Under the pieces are notes generated by a model, which worked only from the letters and a program-made list of their open reading frames with translations, did not search any database and had not been told where the DNA came from. A DNA stretch of 64,000 nucleotides from Serpentinimonas maccroryi (lineage in GTDB: Bacteria; Pseudomonadota; Gammaproteobacteria; Burkholderiales; Burkholderiaceae_C): positions 1,240,001 to 1,304,000 of the forward strand of contig NZ_AP014569.1 in NCBI RefSeq assembly GCF_000828915.1, given 5' to 3'. The translations under genes were made by a program, and so were the position numbers. Of this stretch, positions 26,503 through 39,459 are shown in pieces (positions within the stretch are counted from its first letter, which is position 1; each line of letters starts with the position of its first letter).

Positions 26503-28064
26503 GGCGGGCTCCGGGTGGGGTCTGGTTTTGATTCTAACCCGGTGGGTCCGGGCACTGTGGGCGGGACTGTGGGCGTTTGTGCCGCCACCTGCAGCCGCAG
26601 GCCGCGAATCTCGACCACGCGCACCTGCTGGCCGGTCTGCAGGTCGGTCTCGCCGCTGGCCTGCCAGCGCTCGCCGGAGGCCAGTACATGGCCGGTGCTG
26701 CCGCTCCAGTCGAGCACCTGCGCCGTGTCACCGATCAGGGCCTGGGTGCCGGTGACGACGCGGTGCCGATGCGAGCTCAGCGCCAGCCGCGCGATCAGCA
26801 GCGACAGCGCCAGGCTCGCCAGCGCGATGCCCAGAATCAGCGGCAGCGAGACGCCGTAGCCCGGCACATCGGCGTCGATCAGCATCGTCGCGCCGAAGAC
26901 GAACGCCACCAGCCCGCCGATGCCCAGCACGCCCACCGAGGGCGTGAAGGCCTCGGCCAGCATCAGCACCATGCCCAGCAGCAGCAGCGCCGCACCAACT
27001 TGGCTGACGGGCAGCACGGCCAGCGCGTACAGGCCCAGCAGCAGGCTGATGGCGCCGACCGTGCCGGGCAGCAGCGCGCCGGGGTTCATGAATTCGAACA
27101 ACAGGCCGTAAACACCGACCATCAGCAGGATCAGCGCGACGTTGGGGTTGGTGATGACCGCCAGCAGGCGGGTGCGCCAGTCGGGCTCGAGCGCCTCGAC
27201 GGCCAAGCCGCGCGTCTCGAGCACGACCCGGGCCTCGCCCACGCGCACCTCGCGGCCGTGGGCCTGGGCCAGCAGGTCGGCGGTGTCGGCGGCGATGAAG
27301 TCGATGACGTTGAGCGCCAGCGCCTGCTCGGCCGAGACACTGGCGGCTTCGCGCACCGCACGCTCGGCCCAGCCGGCGTTGCGCCCGCGCAGCTCGGCCA
27401 GCGAGCGGATGTAGGCCACCGCATCCTCGACCACCTTGGCCTCGCGCGCGTCGCGCCGGGCCGGCGCCGGGCGCACGGGCTCGGCGGGATGGTCGGGAGT
27501 GGCCACCGGCGGCGCCACCGTGACTGGTGCGCCCACGGGCGAGGGTGGCGCCGTAGGCGCCGACGGCGCGTCGGCCGGCCGCCCCGGCAGCGGCAGGCCG
27601 CCACCGCCGCCAACCTGCACCGGGGCCGCCGCGCCGATGCTGGTGCCCGGCGCCATCGCCGCGACGTGGCTGGCATAAACGATGAAGGTGCCGGCGCTGG
27701 CGCCGCGCGCGCCGCTGGGCGCGATGTGGGTCAGCACCGGCAGCGGCGAGGCGAGGAGCGCGCGCACGATCTCGCGCATCGAGGTGTCGAGCCCGCCCGG
27801 GGTGTCGATGCGCAGCACGACTGCGGTGGCGCCGCGCTGCTGCGCGCGGGCCAGCCCACGCACGACGTAGTCGGCGCTGGCCGGGCCAATCGGGCCGTCG
27901 ATCGTCAACTGCACCGCAATGCGCGGCGCGGCCGCTGGCGCCGGGTCGGCGGCGCCTAACGTGGCGACCAGCCCCAGCCAGCCCACTGCCAGCAGCAGCA
28001 GCCAAGCCAACACCGGCAGCGGCCGGGGCGCGCGGCGAGTGTGGGGCGGGGGCGAAGCGCTCAT
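26499..28064 (-). CDS. nfeD: NfeD-type membrane serine protease (ClpP-class, 1510-N family)
   Basis: A 521-residue long-form NfeD. It has a signal peptide (about 1-38) and a ClpP-like protease domain with the Ser nucleophile in [10 protein letters not shown] proline/alanine-rich linker follows, then the catalytic Lys in [17 protein letters not shown], four to five membrane helices at about 320-440, and a C-terminal OB-fold. In Pyrococcus the homologous 1510-N protease cleaves the C terminus of the partner stomatin. The start is taken as the ATG at 28064; ATGs at 28076 and 28079 are alternatives. A long open frame continues upstream, but it is the antisense-frame shadow of tilS. Confidence 0.92.
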   Translation of the reverse strand: MSASPPPHTRRAPRPLPVLAWLLLLAVGWLGLVATLGAADPAPAAAPRIAVQLTIDGPIGPASADYVVRGLARAQQRGATAVVLRIDTPGGLDTSMREIVRALLASPLPVLTHIAPSGARGASAGTFIVYASHVAAMAPGTSIGAAAPVQVGGGGGLPLPGRPADAPSAPTAPPSPVGAPVTVAPPVATPDHPAEPVRPAPARRDAREAKVVEDAVAYIRSLAELRGRNAGWAERAVREAASVSAEQALALNVIDFIAADTADLLAQAHGREVRVGEARVVLETRGLAVEALEPDWRTRLLAVITNPNVALILLMVGVYGLLFEFMNPGALLPGTVGAISLLLGLYALAVLPVSQVGAALLLLGMVLMLAEAFTPSVGVLGIGGLVAFVFGATMLIDADVPGYGVSLPLILGIALASLALSLLIARLALSSHRHRVVTGTQALIGDTAQVLDWSGSTGHVLASGERWQASGETDLQTGQQVRVVEIRGLRLQVAAQTPTVPPTVPGPTGLESKPDPTRSPP

Positions 28065-28126
28065 CGTGCAGCACATCATATAGGCACTGCGGTGTTTTGC
28101 ACTCAGCCTCTCACTCAGCAGGGCTG

Positions 28127-29203
28127 TTACGCGCTTTTGGAACCTCGGACGCTTGAGGCGCCACCCTTGCCGGGCAGGACGGCGCAAGCCAAAAAACCCA
28201 AATACGCGCCGCAGCGCAGCACCCGGCCCTGCCCCACCTTGAGCTCGATCCAGTGGCCGCGGGTGCGGCAGGCCGCCACTTGGTGCAGCAGTTGCTGCAG
28301 TTGCGCCGCGCTGGCTTGGGTGCCGTGCTGGCTGCGCAGCCAATGGCGCAGCAGGTTGGCTTGACGATCGGGGCTCAAGGCTTGCAGGGCGGCGATGGCC
28401 GGTGGGTTGCCCACGGCTTGCAGGTCCAGTGCAGCCAGCTCGGTCAGCAGGCGCTGGGCTTGGGCGGCTTGGGCGGCGCTGCGTGCAAAGGTGTGCCGGC
28501 TGGCCGGAAAATGCTCGAGCAGCACCGGCAGCAGCTGGCTGCGGATGCGGTTGCGGGTGTAGCGCAAGTCTAGGTTGCTCGGATCGTGCAGGTAGGGCTG
28601 GCCCAGCTGCTGCAAGCGCTGGCGCAGCGCCGCGCCGTCTTCGAGCAACCAAGGGCGGCCAAAGCAGACGCCGTGGCGCTGCATGGCTTCGGGCATCGCC
28701 GCCAGCCCGGGCAGGCCAGCGCCGCGGGTGAGTGCCAGCAGCAAGGTTTCGATCTGGTCTTGGGCCTGCTGGGCCAACAGCACCCAGCCCGCGCCGTGCG
28801 CCTGCGCCAGCCGTGCCAGCGCGGCGTAGCGGGCTTTGCGCGCCGCCTCCTCGGGGCTTTGGCCGCGCGCGGGCTGGGCCTGCACGCGCTCGATGTGCAG
28901 CGGCAGCCCTAGCGCAGCACAAAAACGCTCGGCATGGGCGACAAAGCCATCGGCCGCAGGCTGCAGCCCGTGGTGGATGTGCAGCGCCTGCACCCGACCC
29001 GGCCAGAGCGCATGCGCGGCCAGCAGCAGCGCGGTCGAGTCAGCCCCGCCGCTGTAGGCCACGGCCCAGGGCTGTGGGGCAGCGCGCGCGTGCGCCGGCA
29101 AGCCGTGGCGCTGCGCCCAAGCGCGCAAGCTGGGCAGGCCGGGGAAGTCAAGCAAAGCGCCGGGCGGCGGCTCGCTGGCGCCCGCGGGTGGAGCTTGCGC
29201 CAT
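28127..29203 (-). CDS. tilS: tRNA(Ile)-lysidine synthase
   Basis: TilS converts C34 of the CAU-anticodon tRNA-Ile to lysidine, so that it reads AUA and is charged with isoleucine. The 358-residue protein has the PP-loop SGGADS at 51-56, the region RYTRNRIRSQLLPVLLEHFP near 215, and a helical TilS substrate-binding region. The C-terminal domain seems short compared with the E. coli enzyme (about 430 residues), as in other betaproteobacteria. ATG at 29203 follows an in-frame TTG. It lies 38 bases downstream of accA. Confidence 0.92.
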   Translation of the reverse strand: MAQAPPAGASEPPPGALLDFPGLPSLRAWAQRHGLPAHARAAPQPWAVAYSGGADSTALLLAAHALWPGRVQALHIHHGLQPAADGFVAHAERFCAALGLPLHIERVQAQPARGQSPEEAARKARYAALARLAQAHGAGWVLLAQQAQDQIETLLLALTRGAGLPGLAAMPEAMQRHGVCFGRPWLLEDGAALRQRLQQLGQPYLHDPSNLDLRYTRNRIRSQLLPVLLEHFPASRHTFARSAAQAAQAQRLLTELAALDLQAVGNPPAIAALQALSPDRQANLLRHWLRSQHGTQASAAQLQQLLHQVAACRTRGHWIELKVGQGRVLRCGAYLGFLACAVLPGKGGASSVRGSKSA

Positions 29204-29241
29204 CAAAGCCGCATCCCTTTGTGGCCGAGCCGCTCAGTCTC

Positions 29242-30240
29242 TCAGGCCGGGCTGCGCTCGCGGCCGCTGCTGTCGGCTTTGGTGTCGGTGTAGCGGCCAA
29301 AGGCGTTGAGGCGGGCGTGGCGCTGCTCGATCAGCTCTTTGGGTTTGAGGTCGACCACTTGGCGCAGGGCGTCGGTGAGCGCGCGCTTGAGGAAGGCCGC
29401 CATCTGCTTGGGGTCGCGGTGCGCGCCGCCCACCGGTTCGCTCACGATTTTGTCTACCAGCCCCAGCGCCTTGAGACGGTGCGCGGTGATGCCCAGCGCC
29501 TCGGCGGCGTCGCTGGCGCGCTCGCTGGTTTTCCACAGAATGGAGGCGCAGCCTTCGGGGCTGATGACCGAATAGACCGCGTACTGCAGCATCAGCACCT
29601 GATCGGCCACGGCGATGGCCAGCGCGCCACCCGAGCCGCCCTCGCCGATGATGGTGCTGATGATCGGCACCTCGAGCTGCGCCATCTCGTAGATGTTGCG
29701 CCCGATGGCCTCGGACTGGCTGCGTTCCTCGGCGTCGATGCCGGGGTAGGCGCCGGGGGTGTCCACAAAGGTGAACACCGGCAGCCGGAACTTCTCGGCC
29801 AGCTTCATCAGGCGCAGCGCTTTGCGGTAGCCCTCGGGGCGCGTCATGCCAAAGTTGCGCAGCGTGCGCTCTTTGGTGTCGCGCCCTTTTTGCTGGCCCA
29901 GCACCACGCAGGGCTGGCCGTTGAAGCGCGCCAGCCCGCCGACGATGCTCTGGTCGTCGGCAAAGTGGCGGTCGCCGTGCAGCTCGACAAAATGGCTAAA
30001 AATTTCGCGCACGTAATCGAGCGTGTAGGGGCGCTCGCTGTGGCGGGCGATCTTGGTCACCTGCCAGGGCGTGAGGTGGGTGTAGAGGTCTTTGGTGAGC
30101 TGCAGGCTTTTTTTGCTCAGCTGCTCGATCTCTTGCGAGATATCGACCGCCGACTCGCTCTGCACGTAGCGCAGCTCTTCGATTTTGCTTTCAAGCTCGG
30201 CGAGGGGCTGCTCGAAATCGAGAAAAACTTTTTTGGCCAA
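29242..30240 (-). CDS. accA: Acetyl-CoA carboxylase carboxyltransferase subunit alpha
   Basis: AccA pairs with AccD to carboxylate acetyl-CoA from biotin carrier protein, the first step in fatty-acid synthesis. The 332-residue product shows the N-terminal coiled segment [18 protein letters not shown], the crotonase-type oxyanion region [11 protein letters not shown] near 200, and the signature [11 protein letters not shown] near 233. Length and sequence are typical. Gene order glycosylase-accA-tilS is conserved in this order of bacteria. Confidence 0.98.
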   Translation of the reverse strand: MAKKVFLDFEQPLAELESKIEELRYVQSESAVDISQEIEQLSKKSLQLTKDLYTHLTPWQVTKIARHSERPYTLDYVREIFSHFVELHGDRHFADDQSIVGGLARFNGQPCVVLGQQKGRDTKERTLRNFGMTRPEGYRKALRLMKLAEKFRLPVFTFVDTPGAYPGIDAEERSQSEAIGRNIYEMAQLEVPIISTIIGEGGSGGALAIAVADQVLMLQYAVYSVISPEGCASILWKTSERASDAAEALGITAHRLKALGLVDKIVSEPVGGAHRDPKQMAAFLKRALTDALRQVVDLKPKELIEQRHARLNAFGRYTDTKADSSGRERSPA

Positions 30241-30323
30241 GATCGGGCTCCTGGTTCGGGGTCAATGAACAGTCAAAGTGCAAACGGGGCTGGGCTGCGG
30301 CGGCTCAGAGACTGAGAAGCCAT

Positions 30324-30952
30324 TCAATAAGCCACCGGCAGCGGGTCGAGCGAGCGCCAAATATACCAAGTCGCCACGCTGCAGTAAGGCGCCCAGGGGG
30401 CGGCGACTTCGCGCGCGTCGCTGCGGCTCACCGGCTCGCCCGAAAAATAACTCTGGCTGATGCCGCGGATCAGCCCCACGTCGTCGAGCGGTAGCACGTT
30501 GGGGCGCAGCAGGTGAAAGATGAGGAACATCTCGGCCGTCCAGCGCCCGATGCCGCGGATCGCCACCAGTTGTTTGACGATGGCCTCGTCGTCCATGCCC
30601 GGCCATTCGTCGGGGCGCAGGTGGCCGCTGTCGAAGTGCAAGGCCAGATCGACCAGATACTCGACCTTGCGCGCGCTCAGGCCGGCGGCGCGCATTTCAT
30701 CGACGCGCAGGCGCAACAAGGCCGCGGGTTCGAACTGCGGCAGCAGCTTTTCGAAGCGCTGCCAAACGGCTTGCGCCGCCGCCACCGAAATCTGCTGACC
30801 GATGACGCTGCGCACCAGAGTAACGAAGGGGTCGCCGTGCGACTGCAGGCCGGCGTGCGTGGTTTGGGGGATGAGTTTGCACAGCACCCGGTCGCGCTCG
30901 ATCAGGTGCGTGCAGGCCTCGGCCCAATAGGGCGGCAGACGGCAGACTGGCA

Positions 30953-30953
<1 letters not shown>
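30324..30953 (-). CDS. DNA-3-methyladenine glycosylase II (AlkA-type, HhH-GPD)
   Basis: A 209-residue base-excision repair glycosylase that removes alkylated purines. The helix-hairpin-helix reads LVAIRGIGRWTAEMF (about 125-140), followed by the catalytic Asp in LPLDDVGL. QQISVAAAQAVWQRF is the characteristic N-terminal motif of the superfamily. It lacks the N-terminal domain of E. coli AlkA, like the compact bacterial/MAG1 form. Its ATG overlaps the cysS stop codon (TGATG), giving translational coupling. Confidence 0.92.
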
Positions 30954-32368
<1,415 letters not shown>

Positions 32369-32648
32369 GGGCGGGGGGCAAATCGAGGGAATCTGGGCAC
32401 CTGTGCCCAAACGGCTGGGCTTGGGGGCTGCACGGCAAGCCATCAGAACACAAAACGGTGTGCACAGCGCAGCAATCAGCAGGGCGTCCCGTGGGGCCTA
32501 CAACCGGACCCACCGTGGGACTAAAGGCTGAACAAGCCCGAATCGGGGCCGCGCAGATACAATCCGGTAAGTATATCGGCGCCGTCGCTGCCGCCGCCGC
32601 TGCCGTTACCGGTTTCTGCTTTTGAGCACCAGCCCGCCCCCTTTGCAC

Positions 32649-33230
32649 ATGCCCTTTGCCCCCACTGCCCGCCGCTGGCGGCCCTTGCGCCCGCGCCACG
32701 CCCACCACCTGCTGGCCGCTGCCCTGCTGGCGCTGCTGCTCGGGTTGGGCCTAGGCGCCCCGGCGCTGGCGCAAGACGCCCCCTACGACGCGGTGCAGCG
32801 CCAAAGCCAGGCCGGCGACTGGCCCGCCGCGCTGGCGCAGGCCGACGCCTGGCTGGCGCAGCACCCGGCCGATGCGCAGATGCGTTTTATGCGCGCCGTG
32901 CTGCTGCAGCGCATGGGCCAGACGGATGCCGCCCAAGCCGCCTTCACCGCCCTGGTGCAAGAGCACCCGGAGCTGCCCGAACCGCACAACAACCTGGCCG
33001 TGCTGCACGCCGCCGCCGGGCGTTTGCTCGAAGCGCAACTGGCCCTCGAGCAGGCGCTGCGCCTGCACCCGCACTACGCCACCGCATGGCGCAACTTGGG
33101 CGATGTGCAGTTGCAACGCGCCGCCGAAGCCTATCGCCGCGCCCTTGAGCAGACACCGCACGCCCCCGGCCTAGCCCAGCGGCTGCAGGCGCTCGAGGCC
33201 TTGCTGGTTACCACCGCACCGGCGCGCTGA
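32649..33230 (+). CDS. Secreted TPR-repeat protein
   Basis: A 193-residue protein with a signal peptide (hydrophobic [16 protein letters not shown], cleavage likely after ALAQ near residue 42). About three tetratricopeptide repeats follow at about 48-150 ([19 protein letters not shown] and [18 protein letters not shown] regions). TPRs mediate protein-protein contacts, so it is probably a periplasmic adaptor. ATG at 32649 is preferred over TTG at 32622. The two downstream cyclophilin genes and lpxH follow on the same strand. Confidence 0.8.
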   Translation: MPFAPTARRWRPLRPRHAHHLLAAALLALLLGLGLGAPALAQDAPYDAVQRQSQAGDWPAALAQADAWLAQHPADAQMRFMRAVLLQRMGQTDAAQAAFTALVQEHPELPEPHNNLAVLHAAAGRLLEAQLALEQALRLHPHYATAWRNLGDVQLQRAAEAYRRALEQTPHAPGLAQRLQALEALLVTTAPAR

Positions 33231-33307
33231 CGCCTAAGCCACGCCCCAGCTCCCCTGGTGTTCTGCCCACAACCGCCCCCCTCTGCCCCCACCACTCGCC
33301 ATACCCC

Positions 33308-33931
33308 ATGCAACGTCGCCACTTCGCCCCCCTCCTGCTCGGCTCGGTCGCGCTCGCCAGCGCCCTGGGGTTGAGTAGCGCCCATGCGCAAGCGCCCACA
33401 GCCGCCCCGGCCTCTGGCACCACACCCGCTGCGGCCCCGCGCGTCACCCTTAACACCAATCTGGGTGCGATCGTGCTCGAGCTCGACCCGGTGCGCGCGC
33501 CGCTGACGGTGCAAAACTTTCTGCAATACGTGCGCGACGGCCACTACCACGGCACCGTGTTTCACCGCGTCATCCCCGGCTTCATGATCCAAGGCGGGGG
33601 CTTTACGGCCGACATGCAGCAAAAGCCCACCCGGCCCCCGATCGCGCTCGAAGCCCGCAACGGCCTGAGCAACCTGCGCGGCACGGTGGCCATGGCGCGC
33701 ACCCAGGTGCCCGATTCGGCCACGGCGCAGTTCTTCATCAACGTCGTGGACAACCCCATGCTCGATCAGCCGCGCTCGCCCGACGGCCACGGTTACGCCG
33801 TCTTTGGCCGCGTGGTCTCGGGGCTCGACGTGGTCGATCGCATCCGCGCCGTGCCCACCGGCCGCCGGGGCGGGCACGGCAACGTGCCACTGCAACCCGT
33901 CACCATCCTCAACGCCACTTTGGAGCAATAA
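33308..33931 (+). CDS. ppiA: Periplasmic peptidyl-prolyl cis-trans isomerase (cyclophilin)
   Basis: A 207-residue cyclophilin with an N-terminal signal peptide ending around SSAHAQ (residue 28). It assists proline isomerisation during folding in the periplasm. The conserved catalytic core reads [15 protein letters not shown] near 88, followed by ATAQFFINV. It lies six bases upstream of a second, signal-less cyclophilin. The paired export/cytoplasmic copies suggest a local duplication. Confidence 0.92.
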   Translation: MQRRHFAPLLLGSVALASALGLSSAHAQAPTAAPASGTTPAAAPRVTLNTNLGAIVLELDPVRAPLTVQNFLQYVRDGHYHGTVFHRVIPGFMIQGGGFTADMQQKPTRPPIALEARNGLSNLRGTVAMARTQVPDSATAQFFINVVDNPMLDQPRSPDGHGYAVFGRVVSGLDVVDRIRAVPTGRRGGHGNVPLQPVTILNATLEQ

Positions 33932-33936
33932 ACACC

Positions 33937-34458
33937 ATGGCCAACCCGCAAGTCGCACTGCACATCGCCGGTCGCGGCGTCATCACCCTCGAACTCGACG
34001 CCGACAAGGCGCCCATTTCGGCCGCCAATTTCCTCGCCTACGTGCGCAGCGGCCACTACGACGGCACCGTGTTTCACCGCGTGATCGACGGCTTCATGCT
34101 CCAAGGCGGCGGCTTTGCCCCCGGCATGAAGCAAAAGCCCACGCTCGACCCAATCGAAAACGAGGCCAACAACGGCCTCAAAAACGACCGCTACACGGTG
34201 GCCATGGCGCGCACCTCGGCGCCGCATTCGGCTTCGGCGCAGTTCTTTATCAACGTGGCCGACAACGGCTTTTTGAACCACACCGCCCCCACCGCGCAGG
34301 GCTGGGGCTACGCCGTGTTTGGCAAAGTGATCGCCGGCACCGAGGTGGTGGACGCGATCCGCAGCGTCAAGACCGGGCGCAAGGGCATGCACGACGATGT
34401 GCCGCTGGACGACGTGGTGCTGGAAAAAGCCGTCGAGCTGGCGGGCAGCGCAGCCTGA
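33937..34458 (+). CDS. ppiB: Cytoplasmic peptidyl-prolyl cis-trans isomerase B
   Basis: A 173-residue cyclophilin without a signal peptide. It has the active-site stretch [15 protein letters not shown] near 47-61 and [12 protein letters not shown], and matches PpiB length and sequence. It catalyses proline cis-trans isomerisation in the cytoplasm. It begins five bases after ppiA and is probably co-transcribed with it. Confidence 0.94.
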   Translation: MANPQVALHIAGRGVITLELDADKAPISAANFLAYVRSGHYDGTVFHRVIDGFMLQGGGFAPGMKQKPTLDPIENEANNGLKNDRYTVAMARTSAPHSASAQFFINVADNGFLNHTAPTAQGWGYAVFGKVIAGTEVVDAIRSVKTGRKGMHDDVPLDDVVLEKAVELAGSAA

Positions 34459-34608
34459 TGCAGCCCCTGCCGGGATGGTTGCCGGGCTGCGAGTAGGCCC
34501 GGCGGCCGCCCCGGCTGCACCGGCCGCATACCACCATCCCAGCCATCCCCTTGCGCTTGGCCCCTTGCGCCCCATGAAGCGCGCACCGACGCACATCACC
34601 CTGCGACC

Positions 34609-35600
<992 letters not shown>

Positions 35601-35604
<4 letters not shown>

Positions 35605-36467
35605 GCCCGGCGCCGCGCTGGTTGCGCGTGCTGCGCCACAGCCGCTGGGCCCGCGCGCTGACGCGCTGGCTGGGCGGCGCACCGCCCATCCCGGCGGGCC
35701 TTTGGCGGCACGTGGTGCAGGCGCAGCCCTTCTTGCACCGGCTGGAGCCCGGCCAGCTCGAGCGTTTGCAGCTCTTGTGCCGCCATTTTTTGGCCCAAAA
35801 AACCTTCAGCGGCGCCAACGGCTTGCAGATCAACGACGAGATCGCCCTGACCATCGCCACCCAAGCCTGCCTGCCGTGGATCCATTGGGGCCTGACGGGG
35901 CTGGACTGGTACCGGGGTTTTGTCGGCATCGTGGTGCACCCGGATGAAGTCTGGGCTCAGCGCGAAGAAACCGACGAGGCCGGCGTGGTGCACCGCTGGC
36001 GCGAGGCGCTGGCGGGCGAAGCCATGCAGGGCGGGCCGCTGATGCTGGCTTGGTCGCACGTGCGCACGGCCAGCGCCAAGGCGCAGCAGGGCCACAACCT
36101 GGTGATCCACGAGTTTGCGCACCAGATCGACCTGCGCCACAAATCGCGCCACCAAGCGGCCGACGGCTGCCCCCGGTTGCCGAACGGCTTTCTGGGGCTG
36201 GCAGCGCCGGCCGCGGCGCAACACTGGCGCACGCTCTGGGGCCAGCAGCACCGCCGCTTTGTGCGCGAGGTGCAAATGGCCGAGCGCTTCGGTGCCCCCA
36301 TGCCGTGGCTCGACGCCTACGGCGCCACCGATGCGGCCGAGTTTTTTGCCGTGGCCTGCGAGGCCTATACGGTGCAGCGGGCGCGCTTCGGGGCCGAATT
36401 CCCGCTGTTGCTGCCGCTGCTGGATGCTTTTTTCAAGCACCCGGCGGCGGCAACCGCAGCGCCTTAG
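35601..36467 (+). CDS. mtfA: Zinc-dependent peptidase MtfA family
   Basis: A 288-residue metallopeptidase of the MtfA (YeeI/DUF980) family. The gluzincin motif HEFAH is at 170-174, with a third ligand Glu in EFFAVACE near 248. E. coli MtfA binds the glucose-PTS repressor Mlc and has aminopeptidase activity. The partner here is unknown, since PTS genes are not in view. The ATG at 35601 overlaps the lpxH stop (ATGA). It converges on the DUF349 gene, the two stops overlapping by four bases. Confidence 0.88.
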
Positions 36468-39280
36468 CGGCGCAGCAGCACCTTGAGCACCGCCTGCAAG
36501 CGCTCGGCGGCGGCGGCGTCGTGGGGGCTGGCCAGCACCTGTGCCACGTCGTGGGCCCAGGTTTGCGCCGGGGCCGGGTCGTGGCGGCGCGTGAGCAGTT
36601 GCAGTTGCAGGGCGCGCCGTGCCTCGAGGTGCGCCGCCGGGGTAGGCAGTTCGGCCGCCATTTCGAGCCGCAGCAGGTGCGTGCCGCGCGCGGCTGCAGC
36701 CGCCTCGGAACCCGCTTGGGCCAGAGCCGCGGCCCACGCCGCACGCGCGGCGGCGGCGGCCTTGCCGCCCAGGGCCTGCGCGCTCGGCAACTCGGTGGGG
36801 TTGCGTTGCTGCCAGGCAGCGAGCAAACCCATCAGCGCCTCGCCGTGGGCCTGCGTGGCCAGCTTTTTGAGAGCCAGCTCGGCTTGCTCTAGCGCCTGGC
36901 GCTGGGCGCGGAAGGCTGCGTCGCCCAAGCGTGGGCCGCGCTCCTCGCGCTCGTGGCTGCGCCAATCGGCGCGCTCGCCACCGCGCTGCGCACCACGTGC
37001 GTCGCCCGGGAAACCCTCGCGTGGGCCTTTGCGGGCATCGCGGCCCGCAGCACCCGGACGGCCGGACTGGGGCTGCGCACGCGCCATGCCGGGCCGGTCG
37101 TCGCCACGCATGGCCACCAGCTTGCGCGGGGCGGCAGTAGGAGTGGCGGCATGGGTAGCAGGGGCTTTGCTATCGGACTCGGACTCGGGCTGGGCCTCGG
37201 CCGGGGGCGATGGCGGAGTTTGGGACTCGGCCTGCGCGTCTGTGCTCAGGGCAACGTCGGGGGTAGCGGGGGTGGCACCCGGCTCATCCCCCGCTTGCGC
37301 TTCGGCCGCATCGGCGTCGGCCCCTGCCGCAGCCGGTTCTGGCTGGCTGGGGGTGAGTGCTGGTGCCACGGCGGGTACGCTTTGGCCGCGCAGCACGGCG
37401 TGCAAGGCGTCGCTGGCGCTGCGGATGCGCTGCGCGTCGCCGGCAGCGCAGGCGGCTTCGAGCGCTTGGGCGGCTTGCAGCACGGCTTGGTCGTGCGCGC
37501 TCAGGGCGGCGGCAACGTGCACGCGCTCGGCCGTCTTGCGCTCGAAGGCGGCGTCGATGGGCTGCCTAAAGGCCTCCCACAGCTTTTGCTCGAGGCGCCG
37601 GTCCAGCGGCACGGCGTGCGCTTCTTGCTGCCAGCGCTGTTGCAGCGCCTTGACGGCGTCGATGCGCAAGGCGGGCATCTGGCCCAGCGCCTGGGCCTCG
37701 GCAATCAGGGCCTGGCGGCGCTGCACGCTCTGCTCTTGGGCGGCCTCGAGGCGCGCGTGGGCCTGGGCCATGGCTGCTTTCCACAGCGGTTGCAGCTCGG
37801 CATAGAGCTTTTCGCTCAGGTGGCCAGACTCGCGCCAGCGCTCCGATAGGGCATGCAGCTCGCGCAGTTGCAGCTTCCAGTCGGTGCTGGTGGCGTGCGC
37901 CGCCGTCCAGGCGTGCACTTCGTCGATCAGCGCCAGGCGCTGGGCCCGATTGGCTTGGTTTTGCTGCTTGAGCTGTTCGAGCCAGGCCTCGACCTGCTTG
38001 TGTGCCTCGTTGCAGGCTTCATCGAATTTTTTCCACAGCGCCTGGTTGGACGCCCCGCCCTGATCGGTGGCTTTCCACTGCTCGCGCAACTGGCGCAGCG
38101 CCTCTTGCACCTTGCGCCCGCCCATGCGCTGCCCCTCGGGGGCCTGGGTGAGCGCGACCGCCTTGGCCAACAGCTCTTCGCGCAACTGGTCGGCGCGCCA
38201 GCGCTGCCAGCCCTCGAGCTCGCTGCTGCTGACCAGGGCGGCTTGGGCCTCGGCTTCCAGCGCGGGCGCGATGTGGCGGCCATGGTCTTTGAGCACCTGG
38301 CGCAAGGCAGCGGCTGCCTTGGGTGCTGTTTTGCTGTGCCCTTGAGCCAGCTCTTGTTGCAAAGCCTGCAAGGCCGCGGCCACAGCTTGGTTGGCTTGTT
38401 GCTGGCGCGCTGCCTGGTCGGCGGCATCGGCTGCGGGTGGCGCCGCCACGCCGCGCAGGGCGCGCAGTTCGTCGGCCCACACCGGCACCGCCGGCAGGGC
38501 CACTTGCTCGTCGGTGGTTGCGGCCAAGGCTTGGGCGAGCGCAGCGTCGAAGGCTTCCCAGACCAAGTTGAGCTGGTTGCGCGAGGTTTCGAGTTGTTGC
38601 GCGTACTTGGGTTCGAGGCTGGCCCAGGCGGGGTCGGCGCACAAAGCGCTGGCCCGGGTTTGCCAAGCGGCCACGTCGGTGCGCAGGGGTTCGCGCTGCG
38701 CTTGCGCCTCGGCCAGCGGCTTGGTCGAGAGCAGCTCGATGCGCTGCGCCAGCAACACCGCGGCCTCGCGCTCCACCTGCACCTGGTGCTGCAGGTCTTC
38801 GAGCGCCTTCATGCGCGCGCTCAAGGCCAGCCGCAAACCAGCCAGCGGCTCGCGCGACAGCGGTGCCCCGGCTTTGGCGGCTTCGCGCTGCCAGCCCATG
38901 GCGTCGGCCAAGTTGAGGCGCGACTGGGCCAACAGGGCATGTGCCTTGGCTGCCCACTCTTCGGCGATCGCGTCTTGGGCCTTGATGCGCTTGAGCTCGT
39001 CGAGTTTGTCCTTGAGCGGCTTGGCCGCACCTTTGTCGCGGTGCGAGAGCTCGCGGTAGACCTCGGTCATTTGCTCGATGCTGGGCTCGCTGGCGAGCCA
39101 CTCGCGCAGCCGGGTGGCGCGCTCGCCCGAGGTCGGGGACTTGAAAGCCCCTCCGGTCAGGGCGTCGAGTTGCGACAGGTCGGCGGTGGAGGGGGCGGAC
39201 TTGACAGAGGCGTTCACGGCTTCAGAGGGGGTAGGCAAGGCGACGCGCGCACCCACGAAGGGTGTGGTGCGCGGGCACAT
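36464..39280 (-). CDS. Large DUF349 domain protein
   Basis: A 938-residue, mainly helical protein with several DUF349 repeats (about residues 60-600; segments such as LREQWKATDQGG, LQPLWKAAMAQAH, LQQRWQQEAHAVP), rich in Ala, Gln, Leu and Glu. A disordered acidic/alanine stretch follows at about 640-730. An Arg/Gly-rich patch (RGAQRGGERADWRSH region) near 770 precedes a last helical domain. DUF349 proteins are poorly characterised. No catalytic motif is visible. The start is uncertain: the ATG at 39280 lacks a clear ribosome site and the first 25 residues are weakly conserved-looking. Confidence 0.85.
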   Translation of the reverse strand: MCPRTTPFVGARVALPTPSEAVNASVKSAPSTADLSQLDALTGGAFKSPTSGERATRLREWLASEPSIEQMTEVYRELSHRDKGAAKPLKDKLDELKRIKAQDAIAEEWAAKAHALLAQSRLNLADAMGWQREAAKAGAPLSREPLAGLRLALSARMKALEDLQHQVQVEREAAVLLAQRIELLSTKPLAEAQAQREPLRTDVAAWQTRASALCADPAWASLEPKYAQQLETSRNQLNLVWEAFDAALAQALAATTDEQVALPAVPVWADELRALRGVAAPPAADAADQAARQQQANQAVAAALQALQQELAQGHSKTAPKAAAALRQVLKDHGRHIAPALEAEAQAALVSSSELEGWQRWRADQLREELLAKAVALTQAPEGQRMGGRKVQEALRQLREQWKATDQGGASNQALWKKFDEACNEAHKQVEAWLEQLKQQNQANRAQRLALIDEVHAWTAAHATSTDWKLQLRELHALSERWRESGHLSEKLYAELQPLWKAAMAQAHARLEAAQEQSVQRRQALIAEAQALGQMPALRIDAVKALQQRWQQEAHAVPLDRRLEQKLWEAFRQPIDAAFERKTAERVHVAAALSAHDQAVLQAAQALEAACAAGDAQRIRSASDALHAVLRGQSVPAVAPALTPSQPEPAAAGADADAAEAQAGDEPGATPATPDVALSTDAQAESQTPPSPPAEAQPESESDSKAPATHAATPTAAPRKLVAMRGDDRPGMARAQPQSGRPGAAGRDARKGPREGFPGDARGAQRGGERADWRSHEREERGPRLGDAAFRAQRQALEQAELALKKLATQAHGEALMGLLAAWQQRNPTELPSAQALGGKAAAAARAAWAAALAQAGSEAAAAARGTHLLRLEMAAELPTPAAHLEARRALQLQLLTRRHDPAPAQTWAHDVAQVLASPHDAAAAERLQAVLKVLLRR

Positions 39281-39459
39281 CAGGTTAATCGGGATAAGTG
39301 CAGGTTCAGCCTTCTATTGTCGCTGCTTTCGCAGCCCAAATGGGCGCGCGACCACAAGCAAATCCGCTCTGGATGCGCCGGCGTGCGCAATTTGCAGCCG
39401 TTAAGCCACAATGGCCACAGACTCAGCCTAGCCGGCCACACCATGAGAATGGGACCGGC

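Noticed and set aside
28065-28922. Upstream continuation of the nfeD reading frame (about 285 extra codons)
   Set aside because: It runs inside tilS in another frame and has Arg/Pro/Ala-rich shadow composition; a signal peptide begins at 28064.
36483-37849. Long plus-strand open frames opposite the DUF349 gene
   Set aside because: GC-rich antisense shadows with Ala/Arg/Ser-biased composition; the minus-strand frame has coherent domains.
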